From: Cupriavidus laharis
Lineage (GTDB): Bacteria; Pseudomonadota; Gammaproteobacteria; Burkholderiales; Burkholderiaceae
DNA length: 64,000 nt
Direction of reading: 5' to 3'
NCBI RefSeq assembly: GCF_914271435.1
Contig: NZ_CAJZAI010000001.1
Location: 1 to 64,000, forward strand
Under the pieces are notes generated by a model. The model did no database searches and had not been told where the DNA came from. It saw only the letters and a list, made by a program, of their open reading frames with translations. Position 1 is the stretch's first letter. Each line of letters opens with the position of its first letter. Positions 27,600 through 37,476 of the stretch are shown here, in pieces. A program made the translations under genes and the position numbers.

Positions 27600-29348
27600 C
27601 TAGAACAGACAGGATGCTTCCTGCAGCACACGCTGCTTGGAAACGGTGCCCATCAGCTCGCGGCTGTCGGCATCGCGCACGAGCGGAATGCGGTTGATGC
27701 CGTGGGTGGCAAAGACTTCCAGCGCATCGCGCAGCCGCGACTCCGGCGTCAGCGCCGGGAAGTCGCGTTCGGCCAGCGCCAGCACGCCAGCGGCAGTGTT
27801 TTCGCGCTGTGCGCGTTGCAGGGCATGGATCGACAACGCGCCCAGCAGGCGGCCGTCTGGCTCGACGAGGTACAGGTACCGCGTGCCCGCCTCGGCGAAC
27901 TTGTCGGCGGCAGCGGCGAGCGACGCGTCCGGCGCCAGCGTGGTATCCGTCGGATCGCACAGCCCGGCCAGCGTCATGGCGCGCGCGTGCTCTTCTGCCG
28001 CAGACGCCTGCACGCGCTCGGCAATCACGTTGTAGAGCGACAGCGTCTGGCAGCGCGAAGCCGTGTAGTACGCGGCCACCGCACCGATCATGGAGGGCAG
28101 CAGCAGCGCCGGCGCCAGGGTCATCTCGAACACCATCAGCACCGACATCAGCGGCGCCTGGCTGGTTGCCGCGAGGAAGGCGCTCATCCCGACCAGCGGC
28201 AGCACCGGAGAGGCCGGTGCACCGGGCACCGTGGCCTGCATCGCCAGCGCCAGCAGTTGGCCCAGCGCGGCGCCGACGAACAGCGAAGGCGTGAACACGC
28301 CGCCCACCGCGCCGGAGCCCATGCTGATGACCGTGGCTGCCAGCTTGGCCAGCAGCACCAGGCCCACCGAGACCGTCAGCGGCTGTTCCTGAAGGATGGT
28401 CTGGATCGTGGAGTAGCCGTTGCCGACCACTTCGGGTACGCCCATGGCCAGCACGCCCACCAGTGCGCCGCCCAGCGCCAGGCGTGCCATGGGTCCGCCC
28501 GGCACCTGCGCAAAACGCCCGCGCGCCTTGCTCGCGGCGCGCAGGAACAGCGCGCCGACGATGCCTGCCGCCACGCCGAGCCCGGCTGCGGCCAGCATCA
28601 GTTGCGGACGCAGGTCGGGCGCAATGTGCAGGCCAGGGTACAAAGGTTGCAGGCCGCCGTGCCATTGGCTGACCATTGCACCTGCCACCGAAGCCAGGAA
28701 CAGCGGCATCAAACGTTGCACCGCCAGCGCGCCGAACACCACTTCCGCCACGAACACGGCGGCGGAGAGCGGCGTGTGGTAGACCGTGGCCAGGCCGGCG
28801 GCCGCACCGCATGCCGTCAGCATGCGTCCCATGTTCGAGGCGCCGTCAGGCCGGCCGATGCGTGTGGAAGGAAACAGCGAGCCGCACAGCGCAGCGAGCT
28901 GGATCATGGCGCCTTCCTTGCCGACCGAGCTGCCGCTGACGATGGAGCAGAACGACGACAGCGAGCGCAGCAGCGTGACCCGCACCGGCAGGCGGCCGCT
29001 GCCGTTGGCCACGGCTTCCATGTAGTCGGTCGCGCCGCCGCTGCCGGCGAACCGGTTGGCGGCCGTGAGCAGCAGGCCGGCGAGCGTGCCGCCGGCTGCC
29101 GGTATCACGATGCGCCACGCCAGCGCCAGCCCGGCAAAGACCGCGACAATATCCGCGTTGCTCGAGAAGATGACGACGCCTGCCTGCTCCAGCGCTTCCT
29201 TGAACAGGGTCGTCGCAATGGCTGCAAGAATGCCGACCGGGATTGCCGCGAACAGCGTGACTTCCTGGTCTTCGAGGAAACGGAACCGCATGGGTGCTTG
29301 CGTCGGCGGCGCTGTGGCGCGGCCTTCCTGAACAGATGGTGGCCGCAT
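27600..29348 (-). CDS. ClC-family chloride channel/transporter with two CBS domains
   Basis: About 582 residues. The ClC membrane part covers roughly residues 25-430, with the anion-pore motifs GSSVGKEGA (gating Glu present; usual Pro replaced by Ala) and GSGAVGGVFTPS. A C-terminal CBS pair (about 440-580; ALEVFATHGINRIPLV near the end) probably senses nucleotides. Start is uncertain: ATG 29348 is used, but ATG 29291 (MRFRFLEDQEV) directly before the first helix is equally possible. Neither has a visible ribosome-binding site. Transcribed away from rhlE. Confidence 0.88.
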   Translation of the reverse strand: MRPPSVQEGRATAPPTQAPMRFRFLEDQEVTLFAAIPVGILAAIATTLFKEALEQAGVVIFSSNADIVAVFAGLALAWRIVIPAAGGTLAGLLLTAANRFAGSGGATDYMEAVANGSGRLPVRVTLLRSLSSFCSIVSGSSVGKEGAMIQLAALCGSLFPSTRIGRPDGASNMGRMLTACGAAAGLATVYHTPLSAAVFVAEVVFGALAVQRLMPLFLASVAGAMVSQWHGGLQPLYPGLHIAPDLRPQLMLAAAGLGVAAGIVGALFLRAASKARGRFAQVPGGPMARLALGGALVGVLAMGVPEVVGNGYSTIQTILQEQPLTVSVGLVLLAKLAATVISMGSGAVGGVFTPSLFVGAALGQLLALAMQATVPGAPASPVLPLVGMSAFLAATSQAPLMSVLMVFEMTLAPALLLPSMIGAVAAYYTASRCQTLSLYNVIAERVQASAAEEHARAMTLAGLCDPTDTTLAPDASLAAAADKFAEAGTRYLYLVEPDGRLLGALSIHALQRAQRENTAAGVLALAERDFPALTPESRLRDALEVFATHGINRIPLVRDADSRELMGTVSKQRVLQEASCLF

Positions 29349-29568
29349 GATAGCGCAGCACCACACGCACAGATCGTGTGCGCCGGCCAGCACGCCATGC
29401 CCATGTGCTCAATAGGTTTGTCCTTGGCTGTTACACTACGGGCCTTTGTTTCGTGAGCGGTCGCCTTGCGCCGCTTCGCCGGTCCCCCGACCGGTCTTGT
29501 GTCAGATCACCCAGGCTGCCCGTTGGCTGGCGCGCCCAGCGCGCAACGGACGGCCGAAGCATCCATTC

Positions 29569-31095
<1,527 letters not shown>

Positions 31096-31114
31096 TCCGC
31101 TCAACCCCGCAGCC

Positions 31115-32155
31115 ATGAGCGCACATCATGCATCCGGCGACAGCGGCATCCCGTTCGCGGGGCTGACGCCCGAGCTGATCCTCGATGCGCTCGAGTCGGC
31201 GGGCATGCGCCCTGACGGCCGGCTGCTCGCGCTCAACAGCTACGAGAACCGGGTCTGGCAAGCCGGCATCGAGGACGCCGCGCCCGTGGTGGCCAAGTTC
31301 TACCGGCCTGGCCGCTGGACCGATGCGGCCATCCTCGAGGAGCATGCTTTCGTGCAGCAGCTCGCCGATGCCGAGATCCCCGCGGTGCCGGCGCTGGCCG
31401 GACCGGGCGGCAGCACGCTGCACTACCACGCGGACTTCCGCTTTGCTGTCTTTGCCCGCTGCGGTGGCCGCGAACCGGCGCTGGACCGCGCCGACACGCT
31501 GACCTGGTTGGGCCGCTTCATCGGCCGCATCCACGCGGTGGGCGCCACGAACGCCTACCAGGCACGCCCGGTGCTGGACGCACAGACGTTCGGCGTGGCA
31601 TCGCGCGACTGGCTGCTCGCGCACGACTGCATTCCCGCCGATCTGCGCGAACCCTGGCAGGCGGTCGCGGACCTGGCGCTGGACGGTGTGCGCCGCTGCT
31701 ACGACCGCGCCGGCGATGTGCGCCTGCTGCGCGTGCATGGCGACTGCCATCGCGGCAACGTGCTGTGGATCGACGGCGACGACGCCCGGGCCACGGGCCT
31801 GGCCGCAGCGGGCCCGCATTTCGTGGACTTCGACGACAGCCGCATGGCCCCGGCCGTGCAGGACCTGTGGATGCTGCTCGAAGGCGACCGCGCGGCGATG
31901 CAGGACCAGCTCGCCGATATCGTTGCGGGCTACGAGGACTTTGCCGAGTTCGTGCCGCGCGAACTCTGGCTCGTGGAAGCGCTGCGCACGCTGCGGCTGC
32001 TTCACTACAGCGCCTGGCTGGCGAGCCGCTGGCGCGATCCCGCGTTTCCGGCGGCATTCCCGTGGTTCGGCACGGCGCGCTACTGGCAGGACCGCATCCT
32101 GGAATTGCGCGAACAAGTCGCGCTGATGGAAGAAGCGCCCCTGTGGGGCGCCTGA
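31115..32155 (+). CDS. srkA: Serine/threonine protein kinase, SrkA/YihE-like
   Basis: A 346-residue kinase of the APH/choline-kinase-like fold. Visible are the N-terminal SYENRVWQAG with lysine in VVAKFYRPGRW, the catalytic loop VHGDCHRGNVLW and the metal-binding VDFDDS. SrkA proteins counter envelope and oxidative stress in enterobacteria, so a stress role is inferred. It begins 19 bases after rhlE and may be cotranscribed with it. Confidence 0.88.
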   Translation: MSAHHASGDSGIPFAGLTPELILDALESAGMRPDGRLLALNSYENRVWQAGIEDAAPVVAKFYRPGRWTDAAILEEHAFVQQLADAEIPAVPALAGPGGSTLHYHADFRFAVFARCGGREPALDRADTLTWLGRFIGRIHAVGATNAYQARPVLDAQTFGVASRDWLLAHDCIPADLREPWQAVADLALDGVRRCYDRAGDVRLLRVHGDCHRGNVLWIDGDDARATGLAAAGPHFVDFDDSRMAPAVQDLWMLLEGDRAAMQDQLADIVAGYEDFAEFVPRELWLVEALRTLRLLHYSAWLASRWRDPAFPAAFPWFGTARYWQDRILELREQVALMEEAPLWGA

Positions 32156-32200
32156 GGGACTGACTGGAACGGTGCGGCGGAGCGGTCAGCCCGCGCCCGC

Positions 32201-32638
32201 TCAGGCCTTTTCGGGCGCCTTGACCAGCAGGACAGGGCAGGGCGCCTGCGCCAGCACGCGGCCCGCCACGGATCCGATCACTGCATCGAAGAACGAGCCA
32301 CGGCCGTGCGTGCCCATGACGATGGCCTGCGCATCCGTCGTGCGCGCGTAGGCGACGATGCGCTCCGGCGCAAACCCGTGCAGTGCATGGCGCTCGAACG
32401 GCACGCCGGCAGCGGTGAGGATCTCGCACACGCCGGCCATGGCCTTGTCGCTCGCCTCCTGGTGCCAGGCGTCGATGGTTTCCTTGCTGACAAAGGCGCG
32501 GACCTGTCCGCTGACTTCGGGCGCGACGTGCACCACATGCACGGTGAAGCCGCTTTGCAGCAGCTTGCCCTCGGCGATGAAGCGGGCGGCAGCGTCGCTG
32601 AAAGCCGATCCGTCGGTTGCGAGCACGATATTGGTCAT
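32201..32638 (-). CDS. Universal stress protein, UspA family
   Basis: A 145-residue single-domain USP. The ATP-binding signature is GTHGRGSFFDAVIGSVAGRV (about 113-132), with an acidic N-terminal strand end (VLATDGSAFSD). The start at 32638 has a good AGGAGA ribosome-binding site (32647-32652), so the longer frame is rejected. Convergent with srkA. A possible FNR/Anr-like site lies upstream at 32773. Confidence 0.92.
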   Translation of the reverse strand: MTNIVLATDGSAFSDAAARFIAEGKLLQSGFTVHVVHVAPEVSGQVRAFVSKETIDAWHQEASDKAMAGVCEILTAAGVPFERHALHGFAPERIVAYARTTDAQAIVMGTHGRGSFFDAVIGSVAGRVLAQAPCPVLLVKAPEKA

Positions 32639-33006
32639 GGCGGGAATCTCCTGGGTGGGGGCGCTGTACTGAGACGCCAGGTTATAGGATAGGCACACGA
32701 TCGGCGCCGCGGAACGCGGGCGCGGCGGCGAGCCGTCCATAGTCATGATGGCAGCAAGTCTCCTGCCACAATCAGATATAGATCAAGTGACTCGGAAATT
32801 TCCTTTGCCGGGGCCGTTGCGGTGCCTCTGGCGGATATGTCAAGGCACCTGACACATTTGGCCATTGCCGCCCACCGGCAGGCCCGCTTAGCATGTGCCC
32901 AGCCCGGCTGGCGTCGCCACGACATGGCGCCCGGCCTTTCCATCCCAGAACATCAGGCGATCCCGCCCGGCGCGGCCGGCCGGACGCCTCGACGGAGACA
33001 GCAAAC
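32639..33006. other. Divergent intergenic region between usp and CoA-transferase genes
   Basis: A 368-base gap with the presumed promoters of both divergent genes. Apart from the usp ribosome-binding site and the FNR-like site listed separately I see no repeat, hairpin or convincing gene; frames running through it lack a plausible start or family likeness. Confidence 0.5.
32773..32786 (-). promoter_or_regulatory. Possible FNR/Anr-type site upstream of usp
   Basis: CAGATATAGATCAA compares with TTGAT-N4-ATCAA: one half-site is perfect and the other matches 3 of 5. It lies 135 bases upstream of the usp start. Universal stress genes are often under FNR-type oxygen control, which makes the match worth noting. 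No clear -10 was found at the matching distance. Confidence 0.3.
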
Positions 33007-34074
33007 ATGAGCGAGCGCGGCAACCTCCTGCCCCTGCGTGGCGTCAAGGTAGTGGAATTCGAAGGCATCGGGCCGGGGCCGCTGTGCGGCGCCATGCTCG
33101 CCGGCCTGGGCGCGGACGTCACTCTGGTGACGCGCCCGGTTGCGCCGGACGCGCGGCGCATCCTGCGCGGCCAGGGCGTGCCCGCCGAGATGGAGCTCGA
33201 GCACGGCAAGACCGTGGTACAGCTCAACCTGAAGTCCGCAGAAGGCGTGGCGGCCGCGCTGGACCTGGTGGCCGGCGCCGACGCGCTGATCGAGGGGCTG
33301 CGCCCCGGCGCCATGGAACGCCTGGGCCTCGGCCCGGCGGAATGCCATGCGCGCAACCCGCGCCTCGTGTACGGCCGCATGACCGGCTGGGGCCAGACCG
33401 GCCCGCTGGCGCAGAGCGCCGGGCATGACCTCAACTACATTGCGCTGACCGGCCTGTTGTCGATGGCCGCGCGCGACGGCGCGCTGCCGATGGTGCCGCC
33501 CACAGTGGTCGGCGATGCCACCGGTGCGCTCGGCCTGGCATTCGGCATCACCAGCGCCATCCTGCACGCGCGTTCGAGCGGGCAGGGCTGCGTGGTGGAT
33601 GCCGCGATCACCGATATCGTCGCCATGCTCGGCTCTCTGGTGCAGGTGTCGCGCGCGGCGGGCACGCTGGGCGGGCCGCAGCCCAGCCCGTTCCACGACT
33701 CCCCGTTCTATGACGTCTATGCGTGTTCCGACGGCCGTGCCATCACGCTCGGCGCGCTCGAGCCGCAGTTCTACCGCGAGCTGCTCGAACGGCTTGAACT
33801 CACGGATATCGATCCTGCCGCGCAATACGACCGCGCCCAGTGGCCGGCGGTGAAGGCACGCATCACCGAGCTCATTGCCTCGCGGCCCAGTACGCATTGG
33901 GAATCGCTGCTCGGCGGTACCGATGTCTGCTTTGCCCGCGTGCTGACGCTGGACGAGGCGGCGCGCCACCCGCACAACCAGGCGCGCGGCACCTACCGCC
34001 TGTACCGTCAGGGCGATCGCGAAGTGGCGCGCTCCACGCCGGCGCCGCGCTTCTCGCCGGCGAAGCCGGCCTGA
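33007..34074 (+). CDS. CaiB/BaiF-family CoA transferase (alpha-methylacyl-CoA racemase-like)
   Basis: A 355-residue class III CoA-transferase/racemase. N-terminal LRGVKVVEFEGIGPGPLCGAM, central YGRMTGWGQTGPLAQSAGHDLNYIALTG and late HPHNQARGTY blocks are typical. The GHDLNY block carries the His-Asp region used by alpha-methylacyl-CoA racemases, so epimerisation of branched-chain acyl-CoA is the best inference; a formyl/succinyl-CoA transferase is possible. It stands alone on the plus strand. Confidence 0.87.
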   Translation: MSERGNLLPLRGVKVVEFEGIGPGPLCGAMLAGLGADVTLVTRPVAPDARRILRGQGVPAEMELEHGKTVVQLNLKSAEGVAAALDLVAGADALIEGLRPGAMERLGLGPAECHARNPRLVYGRMTGWGQTGPLAQSAGHDLNYIALTGLLSMAARDGALPMVPPTVVGDATGALGLAFGITSAILHARSSGQGCVVDAAITDIVAMLGSLVQVSRAAGTLGGPQPSPFHDSPFYDVYACSDGRAITLGALEPQFYRELLERLELTDIDPAAQYDRAQWPAVKARITELIASRPSTHWESLLGGTDVCFARVLTLDEAARHPHNQARGTYRLYRQGDREVARSTPAPRFSPAKPA

Positions 34075-34246
34075 GGCCTTGAGGCAACTGACTTCCAACT
34101 CCGGACACGCGTCGGCAAGGGCCGCGGCGAGGAAATTTTCCAGCCTCGTTGCGGCAACCACGCATTCTGAATGCAGCCGATTCGGCGATCCGGCATGAGG
34201 TACACCACCTAATCTTCGCGGTATCCCTTCACCAAGGAGCCGCGAG

Positions 34247-34885
34247 TTGGACCCCACCCCGTTCGATGAAGCCCTGATCGTCGATGCGCGGCCCGCGCCG
34301 CCCAGCGAGGCATCGTGGCAGATCGCGCACGCGCTCGGCGCGCGCCGGACACTGCTGGCCGGCAACGTGCGGCTGGCCCAGCAGATGGTGCGGGAGCACC
34401 AGCCCGGACTGGTGGTGATCGAGCTGGATACGCTCGGCCGGGCCGGAATCACGCTGATCAAGCGGCTGGCCGCCAGCCATCCTGCGGTGCGGCTGCTGGC
34501 GCTGTCCGACAGCGATGCGACGATGGCGCCCGTGCAGGTGTTGCGTGCGGGCGCCCATGGCTTCGTGCCCCGGCAACGGGGCCTGGCGGAAATGGTCCAC
34601 GCGGCGCGCGGCGTGATGTCGGGCTACCTGGTCTTTCCCACACAGACCCTGGAAGCCGCACGCCAGTTGCACTTGCCGTCGGCCGGCAAGCTTTCGCGCC
34701 TGACGGCGCGCGAACTCACGGTGCTCCAGTACCTGGCGCGTGGCCATTCCAACAAGGCCATTGCCGCGCGGCTGCTGATCAGCGGCAAGACCGTGAGCAC
34801 CCACAAGACCAACATCATGCGCAAGCTCAGCGTGGGGTCCGTGGTGGAGATGGTCGACTATGCGCGCCAGCACCAGCTGTTGTGA
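34247..34885 (+). CDS. LuxR/NarL-type regulator with a degenerate receiver domain
   Basis: A 212-residue protein with a receiver-like N-terminal domain (about 8-130) and a LuxR HTH (about 147-205; LTARELTVLQYLARGHSNK, then KTVSTHKTNIMRKL). At the phosphorylation site the aligned residue is Glu59 (VVIELDTLG) instead of Asp, the acidic pocket pair is reduced (IVDARP), and the conserved lysine is replaced in GFVPRQRG. It is therefore probably independent of phosphorylation. The start is TTG with a strong AAGGAG 7 bases upstream (34234-34239). No histidine-kinase gene is adjacent. Target genes are unknown. Confidence 0.85.
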   Translation: MDPTPFDEALIVDARPAPPSEASWQIAHALGARRTLLAGNVRLAQQMVREHQPGLVVIELDTLGRAGITLIKRLAASHPAVRLLALSDSDATMAPVQVLRAGAHGFVPRQRGLAEMVHAARGVMSGYLVFPTQTLEAARQLHLPSAGKLSRLTARELTVLQYLARGHSNKAIAARLLISGKTVSTHKTNIMRKLSVGSVVEMVDYARQHQLL

Positions 34886-34926
34886 TGGTCTCCGGCCGGA
34901 AACGTCGATCGGCGGCCAGCAAAGCA

Positions 34927-34960
34927 AAAAGCCGCGAACCCTTGCGGGATCGCGGCTTTT
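34927..34960. terminator. Bidirectional terminator between the LuxR-type gene and tRNA-Met
   Basis: An 11-bp inverted repeat, AAAAGCCGCGA (34927-34937) and TCGCGGCTTTT (34950-34960), with a 12-base loop. The A/T ends serve both directions: after the plus-strand regulator and after the minus-strand tRNA. Confidence 0.85.
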
Positions 34961-34968
34961 CAAATAGA

Positions 34969-35045
<77 letters not shown>

Positions 35046-35125
35046 AACGAAGACCGCTATTGTACCGGGAATTTCCGACCTGTCAACACCTAGTTGAGAA
35101 GATGCGGGCAGGGATCTGAAAAGAA

Positions 35126-35153
35126 AGCCGGCAAGCCTTGCGGCCTGCCGGCT
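35126..35153 (-). terminator. Terminator after the MHS-family transporter gene
   Basis: A 12-bp stem with one mismatch (AGCCGGCAAGCC against GGCCTGCCGGCT) and a 4-base loop. On the minus strand it is followed by TTTCTTTTC. It lies 45 bases after the transporter stop. Confidence 0.8.
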
Positions 35154-35197
35154 GGAGCGACCGATTACCGGATCGGTCTTGCCTGAACCTGGCCTGC

Positions 35198-36892
35198 TCA
35201 GTCGTGGGCGTAGATGTCAACGTCCTTAGTTTCGCGCACGAACAGGGCGCCGATCACGAAGGTGACGGCGGCGATGATGATCGGGTACCAGAGGCCGTAG
35301 TAGATGTTGCCGTTCTGTGCCACCAGTGCGAACGAGATGGTGGGCAGCAGGCCGCCGAACCAGCCGTTGCCGATATGGTAGGGCAGCGACATCGAGGTGT
35401 AGCGGATGCGCGTCGGGAACAGCTCCACCAGCATCGCGGCGATCGGGCCGTAGACCATGGTCACGTAGATCACCAGGATGACCAGGATCACCAGCACCAT
35501 GATCGTGTTCATCTGGGCCGGATCGGCCTTGGTCGGGTAGCCGTGGGCGCTCATCTCGGCGCCGACGGCCTTCTTGAAGTCGGCGATCTGCTTCTTGCTG
35601 GCGTCGTCGAACGCGCCCTTGGCCACCGTGGCGTCGAAGGCCTTGATTTCCTTGTCACCAATCTTCACCGACGCTACGGTGCCTGCCGGCGCCGTCACCA
35701 CTTCATAGCTGGCCGATGCCTGGGCCAGCGTGCGCTTGACGATGTCGCACGAGCTGTGGAAGTCGATTTCGCGGGCGATCGGGCTGCCCTGGAACGAGCA
35801 GCTTGCCGGGTCGGCAGTGACCACGATCTGTGCCGACTGCTGGGCGCGTTCCAGCGCCGGGTTGGCATAGTGCGTCATCGCCTTGAACAGCGGGAAGTAG
35901 GTCAGCACGGCGAGCGCGCAGCCCAGCATGATGATCCACTTGCGGCCGATCTTGTCCGACAGCGAGCCAAAGAAGATAAAGAACGGCGTACCGATCACCA
36001 GCGCGCCGGCGATCAGCAGGTTGGCCGTCTTGGCATCGACCTTCAGCACCTGCGTCAGGAAGAACAGCGAGTAGAACTGGCCGGTGTACCAGACCACGGC
36101 CTGACCGGCAGTCAGGCCCAGCAGCGCCAGGATCACGATCTTCAGGTTGCGCCACTGGCCGAAGGATTCAGTCAGCGGAGCCTTCGAGGTCTTGCCCTCG
36201 GCCTTCATGCGCTGGAACGCCGGCGATTCGCTCATCGACAGGCGGATGTACACCGACATGGCCAGCAGCAGGATAGAGACCAGGAACGGAATGCGCCAGC
36301 CCCAGGCGTCAAAGCTGGCGCCGGTCAGCTCGCGGCACAGCAGGATCACGATCAGCGACAGGAACAGGCCCAGCGTCGCCGTGGTCTGGATCCAGGCCGT
36401 ATAGGCACCGCGCTTGCCGTGCGGCGCGTGCTCGGCCACGTACGTGGCGGCACCGCCGTACTCGCCGCCGAGCGCCAGGCCCTGCAGCATGCGCAGTGCG
36501 ATCAGGATGATCGGGGCAGCCCAGCCGATCGTGGCGAAGCCGGGCAGCAGGCCGACGAGGAAGGTCGACAGGCCCATGATCAGGATCGTCACCAGGAAGG
36601 TGTACTTGCGGCCGATCATGTCGCCGAGGCGGCCAAACACCAGCGCGCCGAACGGGCGCACGATGAAGCCGGCGGCGAATGCCAGCAGCGCGAAGATGAA
36701 GGCGGAGGTCGGGTCAAGGCCGGCGAAGAACTGCTTGGCGATGATGGCCGCCAGCGAGCCATACAGGTAAAAGTCGTACCACTCGAACACCGTGCCGAGC
36801 GACGAGGCCAGGATGACCTTCTTCTCCTCGGCTGTCATCGGTGCGTTCTGTGCACCGCCGCCGGGCATCGCTACGTTCTGTGCGTTTGCCAT
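35198..36892 (-). CDS. MFS transporter, metabolite:H+ symporter (MHS) family, with large periplasmic insert
   Basis: A 564-residue transporter with 12 predicted helices. The MHS hallmarks are present: ASSLGTVFEWYDFYLYG in helix 1 and RPFGALVFGRLGDMIGRKY in the loop after helix 2. Between helices 9 and 10 there is an insertion of about 115 residues (roughly 345-460), on the periplasmic side by normal MFS topology, with two cysteines at 365 and 382 that could form a disulfide. Substrate is unknown; relatives carry citrate, alpha-ketoglutarate, proline/betaine or shikimate. It lies downstream of a two-component system and an orphan DUF4212 gene on the same strand. Confidence 0.88.
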   Translation of the reverse strand: MANAQNVAMPGGGAQNAPMTAEEKKVILASSLGTVFEWYDFYLYGSLAAIIAKQFFAGLDPTSAFIFALLAFAAGFIVRPFGALVFGRLGDMIGRKYTFLVTILIMGLSTFLVGLLPGFATIGWAAPIILIALRMLQGLALGGEYGGAATYVAEHAPHGKRGAYTAWIQTTATLGLFLSLIVILLCRELTGASFDAWGWRIPFLVSILLLAMSVYIRLSMSESPAFQRMKAEGKTSKAPLTESFGQWRNLKIVILALLGLTAGQAVVWYTGQFYSLFFLTQVLKVDAKTANLLIAGALVIGTPFFIFFGSLSDKIGRKWIIMLGCALAVLTYFPLFKAMTHYANPALERAQQSAQIVVTADPASCSFQGSPIAREIDFHSSCDIVKRTLAQASASYEVVTAPAGTVASVKIGDKEIKAFDATVAKGAFDDASKKQIADFKKAVGAEMSAHGYPTKADPAQMNTIMVLVILVILVIYVTMVYGPIAAMLVELFPTRIRYTSMSLPYHIGNGWFGGLLPTISFALVAQNGNIYYGLWYPIIIAAVTFVIGALFVRETKDVDIYAHD

Positions 36893-37155
36893 GTTGTCTC
36901 CTCCGTCTGGAATGGGTCACCGGTGAGGCCGCGGACGCACCGCAAGACATGGCGCGCTGCGGAGCCATGGGCACCGGAGCTGCAAGGATTTTGGGAGGCG
37001 AAACTTACTGAGTTCTGACAGATTTCCGCTGTCTGGCGCGCAAAACGTCGGGGTATACGCTAGCCCGTGCAGCGCCTGAACCGGCACCCGGATTGCTGCA
37101 TTGCGAAGGGCAATGTGTGGCGAGCACTGTGCAGCGGTGCGATGCGGTCTTGGTG

Positions 37156-37476
37156 CTACGCAGCATTCCTGCTGTTGCCGCCTGGCGTGCCCTGCGAAGG
37201 TGGGGTGACACTGGCGGAGCCCTCGTCAGCTTCGTCATCGGCCCGGTTCATGCGCCATGCGTAGAGCGCTGTCATCAGGACGTAGATCACCAGCGCGCCC
37301 TGAGCGCCCATCCAGAACGAGAATGGCCAGCCGAAGAAATCGAAGCGCAGGTCGCGCGCGAACCAGCTCACGACAAAGGTGACGACGAACCAGACCGCGA
37401 GCAGCGCGCAGATCCAGCGCCGGTTGCGCTGCCACGAGCGCTTGAGCGCCGGATCGACAGGCGGACGCGCGCTCAC
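37156..37476 (-). CDS. DUF4212 protein (sodium:solute symporter small-subunit type) without adjacent large subunit
   Basis: A 106-residue protein with two membrane helices (WICALLAVWFVVTFVVSW and FWMGAQGALVIYVLMTALYAW) and the family ending YAWRMNRADDE, plus a low-complexity tail. DUF4212 genes normally precede an acetate-permease-like symporter; none follows here. Start is GTG at 37476, forming a GTGA overlap with the kinase stop. The next gene on the strand, 263 bases on, is the MHS-type transporter. Confidence 0.8.
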   Translation of the reverse strand: MSARPPVDPALKRSWQRNRRWICALLAVWFVVTFVVSWFARDLRFDFFGWPFSFWMGAQGALVIYVLMTALYAWRMNRADDEADEGSASVTPPSQGTPGGNSRNAA

